A DNA stretch of 64,000 nucleotides from Pelomonas cellulosilytica (GTDB lineage: Bacteria; Pseudomonadota; Gammaproteobacteria; Burkholderiales; Burkholderiaceae_C), in contig NZ_JAJTWU010000004.1 of the NCBI RefSeq assembly GCF_021353265.1, forward strand, positions 1-64,000, read 5' to 3'. Shown here one piece after another: positions 1 to 8,973 of the stretch. Made by a program: the position numbers and the translations under genes. The notes beneath the pieces are model-generated. The model had not been told where the DNA came from. It searched no databases and saw only the letters and a program-made list of their open reading frames with translations. How positions within the stretch are numbered: the first letter of the stretch is position 1; each line of letters starts with the position of its first letter.

Positions 1-93
1 CGCGTCAACCGTCGCACCGCGACCTTGCAAGCCATGGACGGCCGCAACTGGCGCGTCGGCTTCGAACTGCTGCGCCACGTCCTCGACGTCTAG
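1..93 (+). CDS. C-terminal end of an unidentified protein (partial)
   Basis: The first base is already in an open plus-strand frame that ends at TAG 91-93, giving about 30 residues that finish with [13 protein letters not shown]. The 5' part lies outside the window. Its stop overlaps the stop of the convergent chemoreceptor gene. I do not recognise the family from so short a tail. Confidence 0.5.
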   Translation, partial: RVNRRTATLQAMDGRNWRVGFELLRHVLDV

Positions 94-1619
94 GTCAAGA
101 GGGTGGTGAGGCGACGCTTACGGCTTTCCGCGGCCGCAGCGCTTTCCTCGACCAACGCCGCGTTCTGCTGAGTGGCCTGGTCCATCGCGCTGACGGCTTC
201 GCCAACTTGTTGCACGCCCGTGCTCTGCTCGGCGCTGGCGGAGGTGATCTCGGCCACGATGTCGCTGACGCGCTGGATGGAGCCAACAATGTCACCCATC
301 GTCTTGCCAGCTTGGTCGACCAGTAGCGTCCCCTGTTCCACCTGCTCAACGCTGCGCCCGATCAGGGTCTTGATTTCCTTGGCCGCCTCGGCACTGCGCT
401 GCGCGAGGCTGCGCACTTCGGAGGCGACTACGGCGAAGCCGCGACCCTGCTCGCCGGCGCGGGCCGCTTCGACGGCAGCATTGAGCGCCAGGATGTTGGT
501 CTGGAAGGCAATGCCGTCGATAACGCCGATGATGTCGCCGATCTTGCGGCTGCTGTCGCTGATGCCTTGCATCGTGTTTACGACCTTGCCGACCACCTCG
601 CCGCCTTCCGCGGCAACAGCCGAGGCGCTCTGGGCCAACTGGTTGGCCTGCCGTGCGCTATCGGCGTTGTGGCGCACCGTGGTGCCGAGCTCTTCCATCG
701 TGGCGGCGGTCTGCTGCAGCGCACTGGCCTGCTGCTCAGTGCGGCTGGAAAGATCCTGGTTGCCCTGGGCGATCTGCGCGCTGGCCGTGGCCACGCTTTC
801 CGAGTTCTGGCGCACATTGGCGACCACTTGCGCAAGGCTGGTCTGCATCTTGGCCAGGTTTGCCATCAGGCTAGAGGTATCGGCTGTCTTGAGGCCCACG
901 TCGACGCTCAGGTCGCCGCGCGCGACGCGCTCGGCCACGGCCACGGCCAGTCCGGGCTCGGCCCCCAGCTGTGCGAAGAGGTTGCGCGTCAGCAGCACGC
1001 CCAGCACGACCGCGAGGCCGCACAGAGCGAGGCCGCCAAAAACAAGCGTGGCGGTAGTGCTGTTGCTGGAGTCGGCGAGCTGTTGGGAGCGCTGGGACAG
1101 TAGGCTTGATTCGGCTTGAGCGAACTCGGCGATGCCAGCGCGGAACGCATCCATCGACGACTTGTCCTTGCCCTGCTCAAACTCCTTGAAGAGGGCCTCG
1201 GGTGGCAGCTTGCCTTCGGTGACTTCACGCCGCTTGGCCGCGAGCCCGTCGGCCACCTCGAGGAAGGCCTTGTGATGGTTCATCAGCTGCGTCAGGCGCC
1301 CCTGCTGGGTGGGGTTGTCGGAGGTCAGCGACTTGACCTTGTCGAAGTGCTCCGAAAACGCCTTCTTGCCCATGTTGAAGGGTTCGAGGAATTTGTCGTT
1401 TCCGCTCGCCACGAACCCACGCAGGCCGGTTTCGATGTTCACCATGCTCAGCAGCAGCGTCTCCGACTCCGACAACACCTCGTAGGTGTGGTTGTTCCAC
1501 TTGACCGTGTCCAGCAGCCGGTGCGTGTTCACGAGTGCAATGGCGATCAGAAGGCCTGCGACGGCCAACAGGCAGGCGAAGGTCGCAAAGAGCTTCTTCT
1601 TTAGGGTCCAGTGGTTCAT
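90..1619 (-). CDS. Methyl-accepting chemotaxis protein
   Basis: This is a membrane chemoreceptor that should pass ligand information to CheA/CheW. An N-terminal membrane segment (about residues 10-30) is followed by a periplasmic four-helix-type sensor, a second membrane segment (about 190-212), a HAMP-like region with the typical RVARGDLS, and a signalling domain. The signalling hairpin is clear: [20 protein letters not shown], then [19 protein letters not shown]. The C-terminus stops soon after the ESAAAAES segment and ends [10 protein letters not shown]. Homologues usually continue for a further 20-40 residues (LKxQA... AVAVFK), so the tail looks altered. No CheR-tethering pentapeptide is present. 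The gene is convergent with the partial gene at the window start. Confidence 0.93.
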   Translation of the reverse strand: MNHWTLKKKLFATFACLLAVAGLLIAIALVNTHRLLDTVKWNNHTYEVLSESETLLLSMVNIETGLRGFVASGNDKFLEPFNMGKKAFSEHFDKVKSLTSDNPTQQGRLTQLMNHHKAFLEVADGLAAKRREVTEGKLPPEALFKEFEQGKDKSSMDAFRAGIAEFAQAESSLLSQRSQQLADSSNSTTATLVFGGLALCGLAVVLGVLLTRNLFAQLGAEPGLAVAVAERVARGDLSVDVGLKTADTSSLMANLAKMQTSLAQVVANVRQNSESVATASAQIAQGNQDLSSRTEQQASALQQTAATMEELGTTVRHNADSARQANQLAQSASAVAAEGGEVVGKVVNTMQGISDSSRKIGDIIGVIDGIAFQTNILALNAAVEAARAGEQGRGFAVVASEVRSLAQRSAEAAKEIKTLIGRSVEQVEQGTLLVDQAGKTMGDIVGSIQRVSDIVAEITSASAEQSTGVQQVGEAVSAMDQATQQNAALVEESAAAAESRKRRLTTLLT

Positions 1620-2150
1620 GGTGTGTCGAAAGATGTTTCGAGGCTGGGCATGGAGAACTGCATGGCGCCATGTGGCAGACCTGCGTCATGCAGACATCAG
1701 CGGCCCGACGCGCAGCGGGTGCGCGGGGGGAGCAGGGCCGAAACTTTACCTAGCAATCGATTGGAGGTTATGTTTTGTAAAGATGTCTTGAGCAATATTG
1801 CTCAACGGCTTCTCTCACTCCCATAGCGCTTTGGGGCTAAGACGCGGTGCACGTCACTGCCGGTCGCCGCGCAGATCGGTATTTGTCAACAGTCGGTGTT
1901 GCCGGGGGCGCGGGAAGCCCATGGGCGCACATGGCTTCCCGCGGGGTGTTCTTCCAGCGGAAGCTTCACCCGGTGGCACCCGGGGGGACGAGGCGGATCT
2001 CGGGCGTCGCCAGGCGGTGCTGTCGCGTGGCGCAGTTGCGCAACAGCTTGGCTTGCACGGGCTGGGCGGCATGTGGTGCTTGCCATACCCGCCGATCCTG
2101 GAGATGCATCGGCGCGATGCGTATGCGCGCCGGTGCGCGCAACGTACCTG
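1620..2150. other. Intergenic region upstream of the chemoreceptor
   Basis: About 530 bases without a convincing gene separate the chemoreceptor start (1619) from the aminotransferase stop (2151). ORFs on both strands lack a recognisable protein. The part nearest 1740-1800 is AT-richer and holds one strong palindrome (listed separately). The rest I cannot explain. Confidence 0.6.
1788..1805. promoter_or_regulatory. 18-bp perfect palindrome, candidate operator
   Basis: The sequence TTGAGCAATATTGCTCAA is self-complementary over 18 bases. It lies in the AT-rich part of the intergenic region, about 170 bp upstream of the chemoreceptor start. It could bind a dimeric regulator. No regulator gene is adjacent, so the binder is unknown. 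Confidence 0.4.
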
Positions 2151-3521
2151 CTACAGGCTTCTGAGACCTTCACCAAAGACGTCAAGCGCCTTGAACAGCA
2201 GCTTTCGCGGAATCGTCAACGACGGCATGACGCGCATGACGTTGGTGTAGCGTCCGCAGGGAATCATCAGCACGCCGTGGCTCGTGACGTAGTTCATCAG
2301 CTGGCCCAAACGCGCACCATTGAGCGGCTCCCTCGTGGCGCGGTTCTCCACCAATTCGATGCCGATCATCAGACCTCGGCCGCGCACTTCCCCGACCCAG
2401 GGGCTATCGAAGCCGCGGATGTATTCCTGAACCTCTTCTCCCATTGTGCGGGCGCGGTTCAGCAAGTCGAGCGCCGGATCCTGCAGGATGGCAATGTTGG
2501 TCAGCGCTACCGCGGCCGAAACCGAGTTCGCGGCAAAGGTGTTGGGCGCGCACCCATCAGGAATCTTGGCGGCAAGGTCCTTGCGCATCACCAGCCCGGC
2601 CATTGGCACATCGCCACCGACGCCTTTGCCGAAAGTCATCATGTCCGGCTTGACGCTGGAATGCTCGACAGCCCACATCTTCCCAGTCCGACCAGCACCG
2701 GCCTGCACCTCATCCACGATCAGCAGCGCGCCGCTCTTGTCGCAAGCCTTGCGCAGCAGTTGCAGAAACTCAGGTGACGGCGGCACATAGCCGCCTTCGC
2801 CCTGCACGGGCTCCACGATGACAGCAGCCACGTCGTCGGCTGCCGTGTAGGGCGTGTTGAGCAAGTAGTCGACGTATTCGCCTGCGATTTGCTCGGCACT
2901 CTTGTGAGTGGTGTCGAAGGGGAAGCGATAGGCATAGGGGTAGGGTGCGTGGATCACCCCGGCCATGAACGGCCCGAAGCCCTTGCGGTAGTTTGTCCCG
3001 GTGGTCAGCGAGCCCGAGGCATGCCATATGCCGTGGTACGCGCCATGGAAAGCGATGATCTGATGCCTGCCGGTGACGCGACGGGCAAACTTCACCGCGG
3101 CCTCCAGCGCGTCACTTCCGCTCTGGGCGAAGTAGGTGATGCAGTTGCCGCGCAGGCCGTCCGGCGCGATTTCCGAGATCTTTGCGGCCAGCTCGGTGCG
3201 CTTGGTGCTGTTGACCTCCATCGAGTGCATCAGCGACTCGGACTGGGCACGAATCGCTGCGACCACACGCGGATGGCAGCGGCCGACGCTGCTCACGCCC
3301 ACACCAGCTGACAGGTCGATGAAGGTGTTGCCGTCAGGATCCTTGAAGGTCGCACCAAGCGCGCGGTCCATCACCATGGGCATGCGGCCGCCTCCGCGCG
3401 CCATCGATTCCGTTTGGGCGGACTGCTCCAGTGCAGCGGCCGACTTCGGGCCGGGAAAGGTGGCCGACACCATCTTCGGTGCGTCGGAAAAGTTCAGGGT
3501 TTCAAGTTCGGTTTCGATCAC
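2151..3521 (-). CDS. Class III PLP-dependent aminotransferase (4-aminobutyrate type)
   Basis: This is a PLP-dependent omega-amino acid or GABA-type aminotransferase of 456 residues, the usual length for the family. Visible features are the N-terminal substrate region with DPDGNTFIDLSAGVGVSSVG, the cofactor-binding QSGSDALEAAVKFAR, the IVDEVQAGAGRTGKMWAVE segment containing the cofactor Asp, and the Schiff-base lysine in TFGKGVGGDVP. The C-terminal small domain has RGRGLMIGIELV. It is separated by over 200 bp from the cytochrome b561 gene upstream, so it is probably transcribed on its own. The substrate cannot be told from the sequence; a downstream succinate-semialdehyde dehydrogenase type enzyme exists at 15498, but it is far away. 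Confidence 0.93.
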   Translation of the reverse strand: MIETELETLNFSDAPKMVSATFPGPKSAAALEQSAQTESMARGGGRMPMVMDRALGATFKDPDGNTFIDLSAGVGVSSVGRCHPRVVAAIRAQSESLMHSMEVNSTKRTELAAKISEIAPDGLRGNCITYFAQSGSDALEAAVKFARRVTGRHQIIAFHGAYHGIWHASGSLTTGTNYRKGFGPFMAGVIHAPYPYAYRFPFDTTHKSAEQIAGEYVDYLLNTPYTAADDVAAVIVEPVQGEGGYVPPSPEFLQLLRKACDKSGALLIVDEVQAGAGRTGKMWAVEHSSVKPDMMTFGKGVGGDVPMAGLVMRKDLAAKIPDGCAPNTFAANSVSAAVALTNIAILQDPALDLLNRARTMGEEVQEYIRGFDSPWVGEVRGRGLMIGIELVENRATREPLNGARLGQLMNYVTSHGVLMIPCGRYTNVMRVMPSLTIPRKLLFKALDVFGEGLRSL

Positions 3522-3743
3522 GACGTACCTCGCTCACGTTGTTGGGTTGGTGCATCGCCATGGTGTCGCGCACCCCAACGGCGCAGGTAGCCCGAATCGG
3601 CAGGCCTTCAGCGAGTGCATGGACAAGAAGGGCGGCAGCATCCGAACCCCGACGTGCCGTCTTCCGAAGAATCGAACGAGGGCTCCCGAAGTCCCTCCAT
3701 CATCTTCCCTAGGGGAATGCTCGTCGCTCACCGGCGGCGACGC

Positions 3744-4307
3744 TCAGAGCATGCGGCCAAGCACGTCGGTCTTGCCGCCCTTGTCGAGGAAACGGTGCTT
3801 CAGCGCGCCGGCCACGTGCAGCGCGACGAGAGCCAGCAGGGTGTAGGCCAGCACGCGGTGCAGAAGCTGGAAGACCTCGAACCATTTGTCGTTCTTGGGC
3901 AGCAATTCGGGCAGATTGCCCAGGAAGAAGAAGGGTACGCCGTCGCTCTGCGTGAAAGTGCTAGACATCGAGTAGCCCATCAGCGGCACGACGATCATCA
4001 GCACGTACAGCGCACGGTGTGCGAGCTTCGACAGTGAACGTTCCCAGCCTGCCAGACCGGAGGGGGGGGCTGGTAGCTGGTGGCGAAGACGCAGCAGGCC
4101 CTGCGCGAGGGCAAGCACCAGCGCGAGCACACCGAACTGCTTGTGGTTGGGATAGAGCGACTCAAACTTTGTCGGCAGATCGTCGGGCAGGTTCACCATC
4201 ACGATGCCGACCGTCAGGGTGCCCAGGATCACGGCCGCCCGCAGCCAATGAAGCCAGCGCATGCTGTTGGGGTACTTTTCGGAGTCTGGTGTCATTGGCG
4301 AGTTCAT
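3744..4307 (-). CDS. Cytochrome b561 family protein
   Basis: This small integral membrane di-haem cytochrome of 187 residues is expected to carry electrons from quinol to a periplasmic partner. It has four hydrophobic segments. Candidate axial histidines are in SMRWLHWLRA near the N-terminus, LAHRALYVLM in the middle, and LLHRVLAYTLLALVALHVAGALKH near the end. The LHWL and HVAGALKH patterns are typical of the family. It lies 55 bp downstream of the racemase-like gene on the same strand, so it could be the last gene of the transport block or have its own promoter. Confidence 0.9.
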   Translation of the reverse strand: MNSPMTPDSEKYPNSMRWLHWLRAAVILGTLTVGIVMVNLPDDLPTKFESLYPNHKQFGVLALVLALAQGLLRLRHQLPAPPSGLAGWERSLSKLAHRALYVLMIVVPLMGYSMSSTFTQSDGVPFFFLGNLPELLPKNDKWFEVFQLLHRVLAYTLLALVALHVAGALKHRFLDKGGKTDVLGRML

Positions 4308-4362
4308 CGGATGTTCTGGTTTGTTGCAGGAGGCAAGGCGGCTATGGGGCGTTCGAGCGGGA

Positions 4363-5526
4363 TCAGAGTGGGAGCTTGCCTTGGTATTGCCGACGGTAGT
4401 GGCTGCCTAGGCTGGTCAGCACGTCAAAGGCGGTGGTCTGTGTCGCCTCGGCAAATGCGTTGATGTCTTGTACTTCGTCAACGAGATCGAGCAGTGCGCC
4501 GATGGCCAAATGCGCCGCGTCCATCTCGGTTGCATCCACGACGGCGGTGTGTTGCGAGGGTCGGCTCACCAGCGGCAGGGCCCGACCGGCGACGCGCAGC
4601 CGGCCTTGCGGCTCGCCGCCCAGGTAGTCGCCCACTGGGCCCAATGAAAGGGTCGCGAGTCGGGTGGGGCGGGTCGCACGCCAGGGACCCTGATCGCCCG
4701 TGCCTTCGCCGGTCGAGACCTCCCGGCACTGCAGCAGGCGCGCCTTTACCTGCACGACCTGCCGCATCGGGGTCGGCATGCCGGCTGCCGGAGCCACGCC
4801 ATACAGCGCGGTTCCGGCGCGCACGACGTCGAAATGGAAGTCGTGCCCGAGAAAGATGCCCGAGGAGTCCGCCAGGCTGCCCTTCGCCGAGGGGAAGCGT
4901 TGGCGCCAGCGCCGGAACAGTTCGAGTTGACGTCGATTGGCGGGATGCTGAGGTTTGTGGGCATTGATGAGTTGGCTCATGACCAGCGTGGTGGTGACGC
5001 CCGACAGTCCTTCGCGCGCTTCCAGCATGCGCGTCAACGTCGATGGAGGCAGGCCCAGCCGCGTCATGGCGGTGTCGACCTGCAGAGCCGCTGGCTGTGG
5101 GCGCCCTTGCCGTCGCGCGAGCGCCTGCCATCGCTCGACCTGCCCCTTGGTGTTGAGCACGGGCACGAAGCCATAGGCAAGGCAGTCCGACTCAGCGCCT
5201 CCGGGCGTGCCGTGGAGTACGTACAAATGCGCCCCGCGTGGCCAGGCGTCGGCCACCGACTCGCGCAGACGAACGCCCTCGTCGAGCAGGGAGACGAAGA
5301 ACTCGCGGCATCCCGCGTTCAGCAAGCAGCGGACAACCGGCGTGGCGCCCAGGCCGTAAGCGTCGGCCTTGACGACAGCCGCACAGCGGGCAGGTGCGCA
5401 GAGCCGCGACAGCGTGCGCCAGTTGTCGGCCAGGGCATCGAGGTCGATGGTCAGCACGGCAGGCGCCCAATTCACTGGAGCGGCGGGTTCAGTTCGACCC
5501 TGAGGCCGACGGCTCAGCCACCACAC
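4363..5526 (-). CDS. Alanine racemase-like PLP protein with altered active-site region
   Basis: A fold-type III PLP enzyme resembling alanine racemase (387 residues). The N-terminal barrel starts at LTIDLDALADNWRTL. The PLP lysine motif AAVVKADAYGLG is intact, and GTALYGVAPA is present in the barrel. In the C-terminal beta domain the usual GYxDGY segment, which carries the catalytic tyrosine, reads GPVGDYLGGEP. The usual GRxSMDM segment reads SRPSQHTAVVD. The protein may therefore have different chemistry or be inactive. The start is uncertain: GTG at 5526 overlaps the preceding gene by 38 bp, and GTG at 5475 is an alternative. Finding an amino-acid racemase homologue in this transport block is unexpected. 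Confidence 0.75.
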   Translation of the reverse strand: MWWLSRRPQGRTEPAAPVNWAPAVLTIDLDALADNWRTLSRLCAPARCAAVVKADAYGLGATPVVRCLLNAGCREFFVSLLDEGVRLRESVADAWPRGAHLYVLHGTPGGAESDCLAYGFVPVLNTKGQVERWQALARRQGRPQPAALQVDTAMTRLGLPPSTLTRMLEAREGLSGVTTTLVMSQLINAHKPQHPANRRQLELFRRWRQRFPSAKGSLADSSGIFLGHDFHFDVVRAGTALYGVAPAAGMPTPMRQVVQVKARLLQCREVSTGEGTGDQGPWRATRPTRLATLSLGPVGDYLGGEPQGRLRVAGRALPLVSRPSQHTAVVDATEMDAAHLAIGALLDLVDEVQDINAFAEATQTTAFDVLTSLGSHYRRQYQGKLPL

Positions 5527-6496
5527 CTTGGCGCGACAAGTAGACCGGCTTTTGGCGTGCAGTGAGCATCACCCCCGTCAGCGCCGCGTGGTCGGCCCGA
5601 ACCTCACGGTGAAACGTGGCACCCGCATCGGAGCTGCGCAGAACGAGTCCATCTAGGCCGACCACCACGACGGTCTGGCCGCGTCCCGTCATTGCGGTCA
5701 GGGACGACCTGCTTCCCGTTTCCACTCGCTCCCACGTGCGACCGTCGTCGATGCTGCGGTAGAGCGAGCCGCGCAGGCCCCCCGCAAGCAGCACACCGTC
5801 AGGCAATGCCAGGCCGGTCCAGAACGACCCGCGGTAGCCCGTGGCGGCATAGCTCCACGTCCCGCCCCGGTCCTCCGAGCGCAGCACCATGCCGCGCTCG
5901 GCAGCTGCGTAGACGCGCCCGTGCTCGTCTGCAAACAGGCCCAGCAGGTTCAGGTCCGCCTTCTTGGCGCCGTCAGGCGGTGGCAACTTCACCTCCCGCC
6001 AGTTGACGCCACCGTCCTCAGTCACCAATACCAGGGACCACAAGCCGACTGCAACACCTTGGCGGGTGTCAAAAAAATGCACGCCGAACAGCGGCCGGTC
6101 ATTTTGGGTGTCCTTGCGCCGGAGCTGCCAGGTCTCGCCACCATCGTCGGTCGCCAATACCGCGCCCCACTGGCCGACGGCCCAGCCGTGGCGCTCATCG
6201 GCGAAGCTCACGGACGTGAGCGTGACATCCAGCGGCACCTGGCGCGCCTGGCGAAAGTGCTGCCCGTGGTCATCTGATAGCAGGATGATGCCGCGCTCGC
6301 CGACCGCGACCAGCCTGTCGCCGGCTCTGGCGCTGGCTAGCAGCCCGGCCTGCGCTGCTTGTGGCACGCGCGCTGCCGCCTCGACGATGGGGTGGGTCGG
6401 TAAGGCCGGTGTCGCCGAGCCAGCTGCGGCGGCAGCGACCGCCGCCAGGCTGACTGCCGCGGTAGCCAGGCAGAGGAGTCTTGCGTGCTTGTTCAT
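5489..6496 (-). CDS. Secreted YCF48/BNR-repeat beta-propeller protein
   Basis: A predicted exported protein of 335 residues. I start it at ATG 6496, because this gives a clean signal peptide: MNKHARLL followed by an alanine-rich hydrophobic stretch and an AxA-type site. The mature part repeats the BNR/YCF48 pattern: SDDHGQHF, TDDGGETWQL, TEDGGVNW, SEDRGGTWSY, SIDDGRTW, SSDAGATF. These are blades of a propeller. Members of this family are often encoded beside RND exporters and DUF1302/DUF1329 genes, as here. It probably acts in the periplasm as an accessory to the transporter encoded just upstream; the gap to that gene is only 4 bp. Confidence 0.85.
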   Translation of the reverse strand: MNKHARLLCLATAAVSLAAVAAAAAGSATPALPTHPIVEAAARVPQAAQAGLLASARAGDRLVAVGERGIILLSDDHGQHFRQARQVPLDVTLTSVSFADERHGWAVGQWGAVLATDDGGETWQLRRKDTQNDRPLFGVHFFDTRQGVAVGLWSLVLVTEDGGVNWREVKLPPPDGAKKADLNLLGLFADEHGRVYAAAERGMVLRSEDRGGTWSYAATGYRGSFWTGLALPDGVLLAGGLRGSLYRSIDDGRTWERVETGSRSSLTAMTGRGQTVVVVGLDGLVLRSSDAGATFHREVRADHAALTGVMLTARQKPVYLSRQGVVAEPSASGSN

Positions 6497-6500
6497 GGTG

Positions 6501-8966
6501 TCAGTGATGCTGTAGCCCGGTGGCACGCACCGGCTGGCGGCGCGGAAACCGGCGTTCGAGCAGAACGGCGATGGCGGGCAGGGTGGTCATGGCCATGACC
6601 ATGTTCACCATGAACATGAAGGCCAGGAGCTTGCCCATGTCGGCCTGGAACTTGAGTGACGAGAACGACCAGGTCGCCACGCCTACGGCCAGTGTGATGG
6701 CTGTGAAGATCGTGGCCATGCCGACCTCCAGGATGGCGTGCTCGATCGCCTGAACGATGGTCTGCCCGCCGGCGAGATGCACCAGCAGTCGGTTGTAGAT
6801 GTAGAAGGCATAGTCCACACCGATGCCCACCGCCAGCACCATCACGGGAAGCGTGGCGACAGTCAGGCCGATCTGCAGTTCCTTCATGAACCAGTAGCCG
6901 ATGAACGTGCCCACGGTCAGCGGCAGGCAGCAGGCGACCACCGCGCGCCAGTCGCGATAGACGAGGAACACGAGGACGACGATCGCCGCGTAGACGTACA
7001 GCATCATGGGCAACTCGCTCTTCTCGACCTCGTCGTCGATTGCCGCGAGGATGCCGGCGTTGCCCGAGGCCAGGCGGATGGTGACCCCCGGCAAGGGATG
7101 CGCCTCGCGGAAGGCCTTCACCGCGTCGATCACGCGTTGGATGGTGGTGGCTTTGTGATCGGTCAGGAACAGGTGCACGGCCGTCATGCTGCAGTCCTTG
7201 CGCATGAGACCGCGGATGCGCGCGATCTCGGTGGACAAGGCGGCGTAGTTGCCGGCGTCGATGGGCACTGCATTCATCTTCGGATTGCCTTCGTTGTAGC
7301 CCTCGTTGAAAAGGCGCAACTGGCCCGCATACGAATTGATTGACAGCACGCCAGCCACGGGCTGCATGGCCCATTGGAAGCGGTCCTGGTAGAGGCCGAC
7401 GTTGACGTTCTCGCAACTGTCCGGGGGCGCCTCGAAAATGACGGTCAGCCAGTCGAGACCGATGTCGTAACTGCCGGAGATCGAAACCGCATCGCGATTG
7501 AACCGGGCATCGGCCCGCAGCTCCGGTGCGCCGGGTTGCAGCGTGCCCACCACCCGGTCGCGACTCTGCCAGGCGGCGGTCACGAATACGCCTGCGGAGA
7601 TGGCCACGACGACGAGGGCCCGACGCGGCTCCGCGAGTCGGGCCAGCATCCGCAGCCAGCCAGCCCGACGCTCTCGCTTGATCACGGCCTTGTCCGCGTA
7701 GCTCTTGTCGACTGCGAAGTAGGACGCCGCAATGGGCAGCATGACCAGGTTGGTCACGATCTTGTAGGCCACGCCGAGGGACGCGGTGATGGCCAGCTCA
7801 CGCACCATCGGGATCGGGATCAGAAGCAGGGTGATGAAGGACACAAAGGCCGTCACGAGCGCCAGCGTCCCCGGGATCAGGAGGCCCGAGAAGCTGTCGC
7901 GGCAGGCGTCGAAGCTGCTGCGGCCGTTGGCGATCTCACGCACGATGTAGTTGATCTGCTGGACACCGTGCGAGACGCCGATGGCGAAGACGAGGAAGGG
8001 CACCAGCACGCCCAGCGGGTCGAGCCCGAAACCCAGCAGGCGCAGGGTGCCGAACTGCCACACCAGCGAGGTCAGCGAGCAGGCGATGGGCAACAGCGTG
8101 AATCGGATCGAATGGCAGTACCAATAGACGGCCAGCGCTGTCAGCAGCAAGGCGACGCCACAGAACTTCAGGACGGACCGGGCACCGTCGGCGATGTCGC
8201 CGATCTGTTTGGCAAAGCCGATGATCTGTATCTCGAAGTCGGCGTCCTCGAATTTGTCGCGCAGTTGTGTTTCCAGCAGCCGGTTGTAGGCGATGTAGTC
8301 CAGCTTCGTGCCCGTAGCGTCGTACTCCAGCAATTCGGCGCTCACCATCGCGCTCGTCTCGTCGCGCGATACCAGCGTACCTACAAAGCCGCCCTGGCTT
8401 GTGGCCTGGCGGATGCTGGCGATGGTGTCAGGCTTGAGCGCATCTGGCGTGATGGTGCCGTCGATCAATGGGTCGGCGCGGAAGCCTTCCTCGGTGATCT
8501 CGTTGACGAAGCTGTTGGGCGTCCACAGCGACTGCACGCCGAGGCGCTCGACGTTGGGCAGGTAGCCCACTGCCTGCGTCACGTCGTAGAGGCGCTTCAG
8601 CGCCGCGGCATTCCAGATGTCGCCGCGGCGCGCCTTGACGACGACGGTCAGCCGGTTGGCACCCAGGACGTCATCTCGGTACTTCTGGAAGGTCGCGATG
8701 TACTCGTGCCCGATGGGCATCTGCTTCTCGAAGCCAGCGTCCATGCGCAGTTGTGCCGCGAACCACCCCAGCACAGCGGTAAGCAGGGCGAGCAGGAGAA
8801 GAATTCCTCGCCGCTTGTCGAAGACGAGTGTCTCGACGCGTGCCACGGCGCGGGTCAGCAGAGTGTCGGGAGGTCTGGAGTGCATGAACTCGGCGTTCGG
8901 TGACAGGACTGCATCCCGGTGCCGGTCGGCTATGCTCTCGGCCCGGGATGCAGCATCGTTGGCCAC
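6501..8966 (-). CDS. RND/MMPL superfamily exporter
   Basis: A large inner-membrane transporter of 821 residues (or 794 if ATG at 8885 is used; MHSRPPDTLL follows). It has the duplicated RND layout: one membrane helix after RRGILLLLALLTAVLG, a long periplasmic loop, a block of five helices with FAIGVSHGVQQINYI, then a second helix, loop and helix block with VLAVGIGVDYAFYIYNRLLV. The GxGxDYAxY motif is typical of MMPL/HpnN-like members. It most resembles the single-subunit RND proteins that pair with DUF1302 and DUF1329 proteins. No membrane-fusion protein is encoded nearby. It likely moves a hydrophobic substrate across or out of the inner membrane. Confidence 0.92.
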   Translation of the reverse strand: MANDAASRAESIADRHRDAVLSPNAEFMHSRPPDTLLTRAVARVETLVFDKRRGILLLLALLTAVLGWFAAQLRMDAGFEKQMPIGHEYIATFQKYRDDVLGANRLTVVVKARRGDIWNAAALKRLYDVTQAVGYLPNVERLGVQSLWTPNSFVNEITEEGFRADPLIDGTITPDALKPDTIASIRQATSQGGFVGTLVSRDETSAMVSAELLEYDATGTKLDYIAYNRLLETQLRDKFEDADFEIQIIGFAKQIGDIADGARSVLKFCGVALLLTALAVYWYCHSIRFTLLPIACSLTSLVWQFGTLRLLGFGLDPLGVLVPFLVFAIGVSHGVQQINYIVREIANGRSSFDACRDSFSGLLIPGTLALVTAFVSFITLLLIPIPMVRELAITASLGVAYKIVTNLVMLPIAASYFAVDKSYADKAVIKRERRAGWLRMLARLAEPRRALVVVAISAGVFVTAAWQSRDRVVGTLQPGAPELRADARFNRDAVSISGSYDIGLDWLTVIFEAPPDSCENVNVGLYQDRFQWAMQPVAGVLSINSYAGQLRLFNEGYNEGNPKMNAVPIDAGNYAALSTEIARIRGLMRKDCSMTAVHLFLTDHKATTIQRVIDAVKAFREAHPLPGVTIRLASGNAGILAAIDDEVEKSELPMMLYVYAAIVVLVFLVYRDWRAVVACCLPLTVGTFIGYWFMKELQIGLTVATLPVMVLAVGIGVDYAFYIYNRLLVHLAGGQTIVQAIEHAILEVGMATIFTAITLAVGVATWSFSSLKFQADMGKLLAFMFMVNMVMAMTTLPAIAVLLERRFPRRQPVRATGLQHH

Positions 8967-8973
8967 GGAGGTC

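Noticed and set aside
7374-8903. 509-codon plus-strand open frame
   Set aside because: It is antisense to the RND exporter, has a low-complexity Arg/Gly/Asp/Gln composition and no recognisable domain; it results from high GC at third positions.
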